10,719 nucleotides of DNA from a bacterium (GTDB taxonomy: Bacteria; Thermosulfidibacterota; Thermosulfidibacteria; Thermosulfidibacterales; Thermosulfidibacteraceae). Under the pieces are notes generated by a model. It made no database searches. It was not told where the DNA came from and worked only from the letters and a program-made list of their open reading frames with translations. Shown piece by piece: positions 1-5,891 of this stretch (the first letter of the stretch is position 1; each line of letters begins with the position of its first letter). The stretch covers positions 1 to 10,719 of the forward strand of contig JALVZS010000082.1 of NCBI GenBank assembly GCA_027022065.1, in the 5' to 3' direction. A program made the position numbers and the translations under genes.

Positions 1-1
1 A

Positions 2-125
2 AAGGTGGTATTTTACGATCTAACCACGATCTATTTTGAAAGCGAGGTAGCAGACGAACTAAAGGCCTTTGGCTACAGCAAGGACAACAAACCCGACAAG
101 GTGCAGGTTGTGCTTGGGGTGGTGA
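2..125 (+). pseudogene. IS1634/IS4-type DDE transposase, internal fragment
   Basis: Frame 2 reads from the window edge without a stop into the IS21 end. It gives about 41 residues that include YDLTTIYFES, then a DELKAFGYSKDNKPDKVQVVLGV-like stretch. This resembles the block around the first catalytic aspartate (in YDLTT) of IS1634-like members of the IS4 transposase superfamily, where the Y-D-x-T-T motif is followed by a G-x-S-K-D stretch and an LGL-type strand. The upstream part lies outside the window. The downstream part, including the other catalytic residues, is missing: after residue GVV the reading frame enters IS21 end sequence and stops at 140-142. The gene is therefore broken at 125/126 and inactive as it stands. 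Family assignment is by motif memory and is moderately sure; the truncation is directly visible. Confidence 0.7.
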
Positions 126-175
126 TGCGTATTCCACCCTAAACTCCCCAGTGATTCCAGAGGAAAGTATCCACT
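126..175. repeat. IS21 left terminal inverted repeat
   Basis: Bases 126-175 match the reverse complement of 2683-2730 in four blocks separated by small indels: TGC(G/A)TATTCCA, AAACTCCCCA, TTCCAG, and AAAGTATCCAC. The outermost bases are TG, as in IS21 elements. Confidence 0.85.
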
Positions 176-222
176 GATTACGGTCCAAAGTATCCACCAA
201 TTCCTGTGGGAAAGTATCCACT
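163..222 (+). repeat. Three direct copies of a 13-bp IS21 end motif
   Basis: The motif GAAAGTATCCACT occurs at 163-175 and 210-222, with a variant CAAAGTATCCACC at 186-198. Start-to-start spacing is 23 and 24 bp. Clusters of such repeats at IS21 ends are known transposase binding sites. A further copy lies at 2628-2640 and an inverted copy at 2683-2695. Confidence 0.8.
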
Positions 223-233
223 TTTTGCTGGAT

Positions 234-278
234 ACTGGAATAGGTGGGGACTTTACCATTATGGGTGGACACTTTACC
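234..278 (-). repeat. Inverted, right-end-like motif copies inside the IS21 left region
   Basis: Bases 234-254 match 2696-2716, in the right end of the same element, at 19 of 21 positions and in the same orientation. A second related motif, GGTGGACACTTTACC, lies at 264-278, and GGTGGGGACTTTACC lies at 243-257. Relative to the left terminal repeats these are inverted, so 141-160 can pair with 235-254 (about 16 of 20 positions). They sit between the left-end repeats and istA, where they could take part in transposase binding or shape the istA leader. Confidence 0.6.
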
Positions 279-358
279 GTAAAAGCCCACCACTTCTGGC
301 TCTGGCCCATCACAAAGGCTATGTCTCCCTTATTGTCAGTCTCAACAAGGAGGGAGGC

Positions 359-1912
359 ATGCCAAACAGGAGGATATCCATGAGAAAGATCAAGGAAGTG
401 CTGCGACTGAAGTATGAGGCAGGTCTTTCCAACAGGGCCATAGCCAGAAGCTGCAACATCAGCCACAAGACGGTAAGAGAGTACCTAAAGCGGGCAGAAG
501 AAGCCGGAATCACCTGGCCCCTGCCAGAGGGAATGGACGACGAAGCCTTGGAAAAGACGCTTTTTACCAGGGAACAGCAACAGACAGGGAAAGTGGAGCT
601 TCCCGACATGGCATGGGTACACAGGGAACTCAGGAGGAAGGGGGTAACGAAGCAGCTTTTGTGGCAGGAGTTTTGTGAGAGCTCTTCCAATCCATGCAGC
701 TACAGCTGGTTTTGTGAGGCTTACAGGAAATGGCAAAGGACAGCAGATCCAGTGATGAGACAGAGCCACAAAGCAGGGGAGAAGATGTATGTAGATTTTG
801 CAGGGGTAAAGGTTCCCATCACAGATCCGACAACAGGAGAGATAAGGAAAGTGCCCGTTTTTGTAGCGGTGCTTGGGGCAAGCTCTTACACCTATGCAGA
901 GGCTACAGAAAAGGAGGATCTGGAAAGCTTTATAAATGCTCACATAAGAGCCTTTGAATTTTTTGGTGGGGTGCCTGAGGTGGTGGTGCCTGACAATCTG
1001 AAGGCTGGGGTGAGAAATCCTCTTTACTACGAGCCAGACATCAATCCCACGTATCAGGAGATGGCAACCCATTATAGGATTGCGGTGATTCCTGCCAGGG
1101 TAAGAAGACCAAGGGACAAAGCCAAGGTGGAAGTAGCCGTTCAGGTGGTGGAAAGATGGATCTTAGCAGCCTTAAGGAATAGAACCTTTTTCAGTATAAG
1201 CGAGCTTAATACTGCCATAAGAGAGCTCTTGGAAAAGCTCAACGAAAGAAAGCTCAGAAAGCTTGATGTAAGCAGAAGAGAGCTTTTTGAGAACATAGAA
1301 AAGCCAGCTCTCAAGCCTTTACCAAAAATGCCCTACCGGTTTGCCATCTGGAAGAGGGCAAAGGTGAACATAGACTACCACATAGAGGTGGACAGACACT
1401 ACTACAGCGTGCCTTACCAGTTTATAGGCAAGAAGGTGGATGTAAGAATAACCCAGAGACACGTGGAAGTCTTTTACAAGGGAAAAAGAATAGCAGCCCA
1501 TCTAAGAAGCCGTCAAAGGGGGCAGCACACCACCTGTGAGGCACACATGCCTGAAAACCACAGGCTCTACAAAAAAGGACCCATAAACCTTGAGAAAGAA
1601 GCAGCCTGCATAGGATCAAACGCAGCCCAATTAGCCAAAGCCATCATGGAATCCAAAAGCCATCCTGTGCAGGGGTACAGAGCCATCATGGGAATTATCA
1701 GACTATCAAAGGCCTGGCCCAAAGAAAGAGTGGATGCTGCCTGTGCCAGAGCTTTGGCAATAGGGGCCTACAGCTACAGAAGCGTAAGATCCATCTTAGA
1801 AAAGGGACTGGATCAGGTGCCTTTCCAGACCGATTCTTCCTGCCCTTCCATAAAGCACAGAAACATCAGAGGGGCAGACTACTACAAGGAAGGAGACAAA
1901 ACATGCTGGTGA
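359..1912 (+). CDS. istA: IS21-family transposase IstA
   Basis: This is the DDE transposase of the surrounding element; it cuts and joins the IS ends with help from IstB. The start chosen is ATG 359 (517 aa), because AAGGAGG lies at 347-353 five bases upstream. The open frame reaches back to 206, but only through IS-end repeats and without such a site. Residues 1-60 hold a helix-turn-helix (LSNRAIARSCNISHKTVREY). The integrase core carries D146 (YVDFAG), D212 (VVPDNLK) and E258 (DKAKVE), a D-x65-D-x45-E layout typical of IstA. A basic C-terminal domain follows, including a VDRHYYSVP segment around residue 345 that is common in the family. Length is normal. The gene ends inside the start of istB, suggesting translational coupling. 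No disabling change is visible. Confidence 0.95.
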   Translation: MPNRRISMRKIKEVLRLKYEAGLSNRAIARSCNISHKTVREYLKRAEEAGITWPLPEGMDDEALEKTLFTREQQQTGKVELPDMAWVHRELRRKGVTKQLLWQEFCESSSNPCSYSWFCEAYRKWQRTADPVMRQSHKAGEKMYVDFAGVKVPITDPTTGEIRKVPVFVAVLGASSYTYAEATEKEDLESFINAHIRAFEFFGGVPEVVVPDNLKAGVRNPLYYEPDINPTYQEMATHYRIAVIPARVRRPRDKAKVEVAVQVVERWILAALRNRTFFSISELNTAIRELLEKLNERKLRKLDVSRRELFENIEKPALKPLPKMPYRFAIWKRAKVNIDYHIEVDRHYYSVPYQFIGKKVDVRITQRHVEVFYKGKRIAAHLRSRQRGQHTTCEAHMPENHRLYKKGPINLEKEAACIGSNAAQLAKAIMESKSHPVQGYRAIMGIIRLSKAWPKERVDAACARALAIGAYSYRSVRSILEKGLDQVPFQTDSSCPSIKHRNIRGADYYKEGDKTCW

Positions 1913-2649
1913 ACGAAACCATAGACAAACTAAAAGCCATGAGGCTTTCTGGAATGGTTCAGGGATTAAAAGAGCAAGAACAAAACCCCAACTACCAGGA
2001 TCTATCCTTTGAAGAGAGGCTGGGACACCTCGTAGAAAGAGAATGGCTTCTAAGAGAAGAAAGACGCTTTGCAAGAAGGCTAAAAGAGGCAAGCTTCAGA
2101 ATCAAAGCCACCGTTGAAGAGCTTGACTTTCACACACCAAGAAACCTCAACAGAGCCTTTATCATGGAGCTTGCAGGATGCCAGTGGATCAAAAGACATC
2201 ACAACCTGATCATCACAGGTCCCACTGGAGTAGGCAAAACTTACCTTGCCTGTGCCTTAGGACACAGAGCCTGTGTGGCTGGATACAGAGTAAAATACTA
2301 CAGAGTTGGAAGACTCCTTTCCAAACTTGCCTTAGCCAGAGGAGATGGTTCTTATCTTAGCCTCATGAAATCTCTTGTAAAAGTAAACCTACTCATACTG
2401 GACGATTGGGGACTGAACCAGCTCAACAAAAATCAAGCTTTAGATCTTTTGGAAGTCATAGAAGACAGGCATCAAAGGTGTTCTACCATCGTAATAAGCC
2501 AGATACCAATAGATGCCTGGCACCAGCTCATAGGAGAAGCAACAATAGCCGATGCCATACTGGACAGATTGGTGCACAATGCCTATCGGGTTGAAATGAA
2601 GGGTGAGTCCATGAGAAAACAAAAGGGCAAAGTATCCACTTTGGAGTGA
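1903..2649 (+). CDS. istB: IS21-family helper ATPase IstB
   Basis: IstB is the AAA+ ATPase (DnaC-like) that directs IstA to target DNA. The protein is 248 aa, the usual size. An N-terminal helical region (residues 1-95) is followed by the Walker A motif GPTGVGKT at 106-113 and a Walker B LLILDDWG at 163-170. The next segment (residues 195-240) has the expected TIVISQIPIDAWH and LDRLVHNAYR motifs, the latter carrying the arginine-finger region. Start ATG 1903 is preceded by AAGGAG at 1890-1895 and overlaps the last 10 bases of istA, so the two are co-translated or coupled. The last codons (VST) lie within a copy of the IS-end repeat at 2628-2640, as is common where IS21 genes run into the right end. 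Intact. Confidence 0.95.
   Translation: MLVNETIDKLKAMRLSGMVQGLKEQEQNPNYQDLSFEERLGHLVEREWLLREERRFARRLKEASFRIKATVEELDFHTPRNLNRAFIMELAGCQWIKRHHNLIITGPTGVGKTYLACALGHRACVAGYRVKYYRVGRLLSKLALARGDGSYLSLMKSLVKVNLLILDDWGLNQLNKNQALDLLEVIEDRHQRCSTIVISQIPIDAWHQLIGEATIADAILDRLVHNAYRVEMKGESMRKQKGKVSTLE
2628..2640 (+). repeat. IS21 inner right-end repeat copy
   Basis: CAAAGTATCCACT matches the left-end motif at 163-175 except for its first base, in the same orientation. It lies inside the last codons of istB. Confidence 0.7.
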
Positions 2650-2682
2650 AAATCAGCATGCCAGAGCCAGGGTGTTACATAG

Positions 2683-2730
2683 GGTGGATACTTTCACTGG
2701 AACAGGTGGGGAGTTTGACTGGAATATGCA
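2683..2730. repeat. IS21 right terminal inverted repeat
   Basis: This is the reverse-complement partner of 126-175. It begins with GGTGGATACTTTC at 2683-2695, continues through GGTGGGGAGTTT, and ends TGGAATATGCA with terminal CA at 2729-2730. The next bases (gtcagacac) belong to a different broken gene. Confidence 0.85.
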
Positions 2731-2850
2731 GTCAGACACAATTAATGAAACATTACGCACACTGCCGAAGACATCAAAAAAGAAGCTGCCAGCAAGATGG
2801 ACGTAGCCTTAGAATTGTTAGATTGCAATAACAAGGTCGCAAAGTGTTAG
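2731..2850 (+). pseudogene. Tyrosine recombinase (integrase) C-terminal remnant, frameshifted
   Basis: Immediately after the IS21 end, one frame (codons from 2733) reads QTQLMKHYAH. This fits the catalytic tyrosine box of tyrosine recombinases (M-x-x-Y-x-H), with Tyr at 2754-2756. The following codons in that frame make no sense. The frame starting at 2761 reads TAEDIKKEAASK, then a MDVALELLD stretch, and ends VAKC with stop TAG at 2848-2850; this suits an integrase C-terminal tail. The switch occurs in gcacactgcc and would be healed by one extra CA unit, so a 2-base slippage deletion is likely. Everything upstream of the tyrosine box is gone, replaced by IS21. The remnant points at the 3' end of the adjacent tRNA-Leu gene. 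It differs in sequence from the recombinase at 9506-10603. Recognition rests on a short motif. Confidence 0.6.
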
Positions 2851-2922
2851 CATTTTGTTAGCACGCCGAGGTGACAGGGTTTGATTGAGAAAACCAGAAC
2901 GCCATAAATAGTTGAAAAATTT

Positions 2923-3009
2923 TGGTGCGAGAGGCGGGAGTCGAACCCGCACGGGCCGAAGCCCACCGGATCCTAAGTCCGGCGCGTCTCCCAGTTCCGC
3001 CACTCTCGC
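2923..3009 (-). tRNA. tRNA-Leu (anticodon UAG)
   Basis: A class II tRNA of 87 nt including an encoded 3' CCA (TGG at 2923-2925 on the plus strand). The 7-bp acceptor stem is GCGAGAG (3009-3003) paired with CTCTCGC (2933-2927). The anticodon stem is CCGGA/TCCGG with loop CTTAGGA, giving anticodon UAG at 2975-2973. The long variable arm is GGGC-TTCG-GCCC. The T arm is GCGGG-TTCGACT-CCCGC. The long variable arm and discriminator A fit leucine. It reads CUA and probably other CUN codons. A T-rich run follows the CCA with no clear hairpin. Its 3' end faces the integrase remnant, consistent with past use as an attachment site. Confidence 0.97.
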
Positions 3010-3028
3010 TTGTGGTAGGGCAAAAAGT

Positions 3029-3057
3029 TATATAGACTTGCCCGCTGGAGGTGTCAA
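3029..3057 (-). promoter_or_regulatory. Promoter of tRNA-Leu, overlapping the cobQ start
   Basis: On the minus strand, TTGACA (3057-3052) is followed after 17 bases by TATATA (3034-3029). This is a near-consensus sigma-70-type promoter ending about 20 bases before the tRNA 5' end at 3009. The -35 box lies directly against the cobQ GTG codon and partly covers its ribosome binding site (3047-3053). TATATA is self-complementary, so it could also serve a plus-strand promoter for cobQ, but the only upstream box there (TTGTGG, 3010-3015) is weak and badly spaced. Confidence 0.7.
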
Positions 3058-4488
3058 GTGAAGGGAAAGCTGCTGGTGGTGCTGGGCACCTGCTCGGGAG
3101 CGGGAAAGAGTTTCATCACCACTGCCATCTGCCGCTTCTTTAAAAAGAGAGGTGTTAAGGTTGCTCCCTTTAAGGCGCAAAACATGTCCCTTAACGCAGT
3201 GGCAGTGGAAGACGGAGAGATGGCCTGGGCGCAGTTTGTGCAGGCCTTGGCATGTGAGGAAAAACCAACAGTTATCTTTAACCCTGTGCTTTTAAAGCCT
3301 GTGGGCAACATGAAAAGTGAGGTCATCGTCTTAGGCAGATCAGAGGGGTTTGTTAAATCTTCGGAATTTGATAGTATTAGAAAAAAACTAAAACCTGTGG
3401 CTTTTCAGGTGCTTGAGGAGCTCTTGGAAAGATACGAAGTGGTAGTAGCAGAAGGAGCAGGAAGCCCTGTGGAGATAAATATAAAAGAGAACGACTTTAC
3501 CAACATAGCTATTGCCACGCATTTTAAGGCACCTGCTCTGCTCGTTGCAGACATAGACAGAGGGGGAGTGTTCGCCCAGATCATCGGTACCATGGAGCTT
3601 CTGGATCATGAGGAGAAGCAATTCGTCAAGGGATTTGTGATAAACAGGTTCAGAGGGGACTTAAAAATTCTGGAGCCTGGTCTAAAATTCGTAGAGAAAA
3701 AAACAGGAAAGCCCGTTCTTGCGGTTCTTCCTTACATTGAAAATGCACTGCCCCCTGAGGACTCTCTGGATATAAGGGGAAAAACGGGAAAGCCTGTAAT
3801 CGCCGTCATCAGATACCCCAGGGTATCCAACTTCTCAGATATTGTGCCCTTTTCTGTAGAAAAGGTGGGAATAAGGTGGTGCACAAGACCAGAGGAGCTT
3901 GAAGACGCAGCCGCCGTTATACTTCCCGGAAGCAGGAGGGTGCTTGATGATTTAAGGTGGATGAAGGAAAAAGGGCTGGACAAAAGTATAAAAGAACTTG
4001 CACAAAAAGGCGTTCCGGTCGTGGGAATCTGCGGAGGCTACCACATGCTAGGGGAAACTTTGAAGGATCCTGTAGGGACCGAGGGAGGCGGGAAGGAAAG
4101 GGGATTAGAGCTTCTTCCGATAGATGTTTGTTATGAAGGAAGAAAGCAAGTGATGCCTGTTAAAGCGAAGAACACTGGGGCATCAGGCTGGATAGCTCCC
4201 GCAGTTTTAGGCTACAAGATCCACACAGGAAAAGTGAAGAGAAAAGGAGCAAGCCCTCTATTTTACATAGAAGGCCAAGAGGAAGGTTGCATAAAAGGCA
4301 GTGTTCTGGGAACCCATGTACACAATCTATTCTTTAACGATGAAACCCGCTGGGAATTTGTGAGATTCATAGGGGGAACCCCCAGTAAAGTAATATACGA
4401 AAAGGTACTTGAAGAGAGCTTTGATAGATTGGCAGAACTCATTGAGGAGCACGAAAAGTTTAAAAATTTTCTGGAAAGTTTATTATAA
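3058..4488 (+). CDS. cobQ: Cobyric acid synthase (glutamine-hydrolysing), CobQ/CbiP
   Basis: This cytoplasmic enzyme amidates the b, d, e and g side chains of adenosylcobyrinate a,c-diamide to form adenosylcobyric acid, using glutamine and ATP, late in cobalamin (B12) corrin-ring synthesis. The protein is 476 aa, a normal length. The N-terminal synthetase half has the P-loop GTCSGAGKS (10-18), the family signature [10 protein letters not shown] (37-46), NPVLLKP (75-81) and the EGAGSP and [10 protein letters not shown] motifs (132-137, 165-174). The C-terminal class I glutamine amidotransferase half carries the nucleophile Cys325 in [18 protein letters not shown] (384-391) and the catalytic His422 in GTHVHNLF. 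The start is GTG 3058, preceded by GGAGGTG at 3047-3053. No cobalamin riboswitch fits in the 48-base gap to the tRNA gene. pilM follows after 11 bases, suggesting one transcript. Confidence 0.95.
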   Translation: MKGKLLVVLGTCSGAGKSFITTAICRFFKKRGVKVAPFKAQNMSLNAVAVEDGEMAWAQFVQALACEEKPTVIFNPVLLKPVGNMKSEVIVLGRSEGFVKSSEFDSIRKKLKPVAFQVLEELLERYEVVVAEGAGSPVEINIKENDFTNIAIATHFKAPALLVADIDRGGVFAQIIGTMELLDHEEKQFVKGFVINRFRGDLKILEPGLKFVEKKTGKPVLAVLPYIENALPPEDSLDIRGKTGKPVIAVIRYPRVSNFSDIVPFSVEKVGIRWCTRPEELEDAAAVILPGSRRVLDDLRWMKEKGLDKSIKELAQKGVPVVGICGGYHMLGETLKDPVGTEGGGKERGLELLPIDVCYEGRKQVMPVKAKNTGASGWIAPAVLGYKIHTGKVKRKGASPLFYIEGQEEGCIKGSVLGTHVHNLFFNDETRWEFVRFIGGTPSKVIYEKVLEESFDRLAELIEEHEKFKNFLESLL

Positions 4489-4499
4489 AAACAAAAGGC

Positions 4500-5513
4500 A
4501 TGGCTCCCCTGTCTTTTATAAAGAGACTTTTAAAGAAAAAGCCTGTGGCCAGCGTGGATCTCGGAAGCTCAGGGATCAAAATTGCTGTAGCATTACCTGA
4601 AGGAGGAAAGCTCACACTTACAAACCTCACAATCGCGGATTATGTGGAAACTATACATAGTCCAGCGGACGTGCTGAGGATAGCAAAGGCACACAATATA
4701 GCAGAAATCTTAAGAAGAAACATACCAGAAGATACAGAAAAGCTCTGCTTCGTGCTTCCAGGTAGGTTCTCCATTATACTGAAGTATACCGTTGAGGCGG
4801 GAGCAAATGTTGAGGAGTATATCAGAAAGAGGATAACCCAAGATGTGCCAATCTCAGATATATCCTACGACTATTTTGAAGTGCCTGGAAGGAAAAACGA
4901 GGTAGTGTGTCTAGCAGCCAGAAAAGACATGCTCAGAAAACTCTCCCTCATCTCAGAAAGGGCCGGTATAGAAGAGCACTACGTAGACACCCCATTTACA
5001 GCTCTTTGCAATATATGCAACTGCAAATGCGACACCTACGGCAAGACCGTAGCAGTGGTAGATATAGGGATGACTCTAACCTACCTGGTGGTCTTAAAGG
5101 ACGGATGTCTCACATCTGCCAGGTGTCTTGCAGGACCCGACGGCAACTATATTGACAGGAAAATAGCTGCTATATTGAAGATACCAAAAGATGAAGCAGA
5201 GCGCATGAAGGTAGAAGGTAGTGTGCCACAGGAGGTTATGGAAGAGGTGCTCAATGACTTCTGTATAGAGCTGAGGGAACAACTGGATTCGGCAGTGTTG
5301 CCAGATGTGGAAGCCCTGGACGAGGTATTTGTTACAGGCGGAAATGCCATGATAAGCGGCTTAATAGAAAAGCTCTCACAGCATCTACTTACAAGCGTTC
5401 AAGCCCTTGAGCCTCTGGGATGCTTTAACCTCTCAGAAGGCGTCAATCTCAAGCAAAACGAAGAGCGCTACTCTTTAGCTTTGGGAGCACTGATAAGCTC
5501 CGGAGCAAATTAG
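4500..5513 (+). CDS. pilM: PilM-like actin-fold protein (type IV pilus assembly)
   Basis: PilM proteins are cytoplasmic actin/FtsA-like ATP-binding proteins that bind the PilN tail and link it to the pilus machinery at the inner membrane. This 337-aa protein has the expected order: phosphate-1 loop ASVDLGSSGIKIA (17-29), phosphate-2 strand VAVVDIGMTLTYLVV (184-198) and adenosine motif VFVTGGNAMISGL (277-289). It ends in an ALGALIS helix. No membrane segment or signal peptide is visible. C170-x2-C173-x-C175-x-C177 lies just before phosphate 2, which I do not recall from other PilM proteins. The start is ATG 4500, 11 bases after the cobQ stop; only a poor AAGG precedes it, so translation is probably coupled to cobQ. 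No pilN, pilO, pilP or pilQ follows, so the function rests on fold motifs only. A related FtsA/MamK-type role cannot be excluded. Confidence 0.75.
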   Translation: MAPLSFIKRLLKKKPVASVDLGSSGIKIAVALPEGGKLTLTNLTIADYVETIHSPADVLRIAKAHNIAEILRRNIPEDTEKLCFVLPGRFSIILKYTVEAGANVEEYIRKRITQDVPISDISYDYFEVPGRKNEVVCLAARKDMLRKLSLISERAGIEEHYVDTPFTALCNICNCKCDTYGKTVAVVDIGMTLTYLVVLKDGCLTSARCLAGPDGNYIDRKIAAILKIPKDEAERMKVEGSVPQEVMEEVLNDFCIELREQLDSAVLPDVEALDEVFVTGGNAMISGLIEKLSQHLLTSVQALEPLGCFNLSEGVNLKQNEERYSLALGALISSGAN

Positions 5514-5579
5514 GATTGCATACCAAAGGCACTCTAACTAAATATTTTACAAGATAATCAAGCGAAAGGGGTGGAGGGC

Positions 5580-5891
5580 ATGAAGAGGTTTAAGAGGTTT
5601 GCAGAGGCCGTTCTGGAAAGGGCCGTTATAGACCTTCTAAAGCCTATTGCCGAGGACAGAAAGAAGACACAGGAGTGGATAACCGCCTACAAGTGGATAT
5701 TTGATCCCAACTGGCCCTCCATTCTCAAGTTTGAGATGTGCTGCGATGCTCTTGGCATAAACCCAGATGAGATGAGAGCGACCCTTCGCGCAGCCTGCCA
5801 CGACAAGAAGCTAGCAAAGGAAATCCTCATGAGGAGCAAGAAGGCTGAAGACACCACAAAAAAGGAAGAGTCCGAAGAGGAAGCTAGCTGA
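5580..5891 (+). CDS. Small conserved-looking protein of unknown function
   Basis: A 103-aa soluble, highly charged protein that I cannot name. The basic N-terminal helix ([16 protein letters not shown]) is followed by a core with W40-adjacent aromatic residues ([16 protein letters not shown]). Then comes [16 protein letters not shown] (54-69), and a Lys/Glu-rich, probably disordered tail. The core pattern W-x-F...F-x-x-C-x-x-L-G-x-[DN]-P-x-x-x-R resembles small uncharacterised proteins I recall from Deltaproteobacteria and phages, but that is memory, not a search. I chose ATG 5580 because AGGGGTGG at 5567-5574 gives a usable ribosome-binding spacing; the in-frame GTG at 5571 has no such site. 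It lies 66 bases after pilM in the same direction. Its stop overlaps the 3' end of cbiA on the other strand by 8 bp. Confidence 0.7.
   Translation: MKRFKRFAEAVLERAVIDLLKPIAEDRKKTQEWITAYKWIFDPNWPSILKFEMCCDALGINPDEMRATLRAACHDKKLAKEILMRSKKAEDTTKKEESEEEAS

Larger units (their letters stand above)
126..2730 (+). mobile_element. IS21-family insertion sequence, apparently complete (2605 bp)
   Basis: The element begins TGCGTATTCCA and ends TGGAATATGCA, so it has the 5'-TG...CA-3' termini expected for the IS21 family. About 50 bp at each end form imperfect inverted repeats. Shared blocks in order are TGC-TATTCCA, AAACTCCCCA, TTCCAG and AAAGTATCCAC. Inside lie the two genes typical of the family: a large DDE transposase (istA) and an AAA+ helper (istB), overlapping by 10 bp. 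Multiple copies of a GAAAGTATCCACT-type motif near both ends match the terminal repeat clusters known for IS21 elements. Both genes are intact, so the element may still be mobile. No target duplication is seen: the bases before it (ggtga) and after it (gtcag) differ, and the genes on the two sides are unrelated. Confidence 0.9.

Noticed and set aside
163-222. CRISPR-like repeat array
   Set aside because: Three 13-bp copies at 23-24 bp spacing lie within an IS21 end and have inverted partners at the other end; they are transposase sites.
206-358. Upstream extension of istA giving a 568-aa protein
   Set aside because: It translates the IS terminal repeats, has no ribosome binding site at 206, and the family-like sequence starts at ATG 359 behind AAGGAGG.
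59-466. Minus-strand open frame across the IS21 left end
   Set aside because: It spans two different mobile elements and the repeat cluster, so it is a chance frame.
2646-2831. Plus-strand frame after istB as a small gene
   Set aside because: It crosses the IS right end into the integrase remnant; only the QTQLMKHYAH part is meaningful.
3010-3057. Cobalamin riboswitch before cobQ
   Set aside because: Only 48 bases separate the tRNA and cobQ, too short for a B12 aptamer, and no such conserved sequence is visible. The same holds for the short cbiA leader.
5516-5558. Promoter before the small gene (TTGCAT and GATAAT)
   Set aside because: The two boxes are about 31 bases apart, far too long for sigma-70, and no better pair was found.
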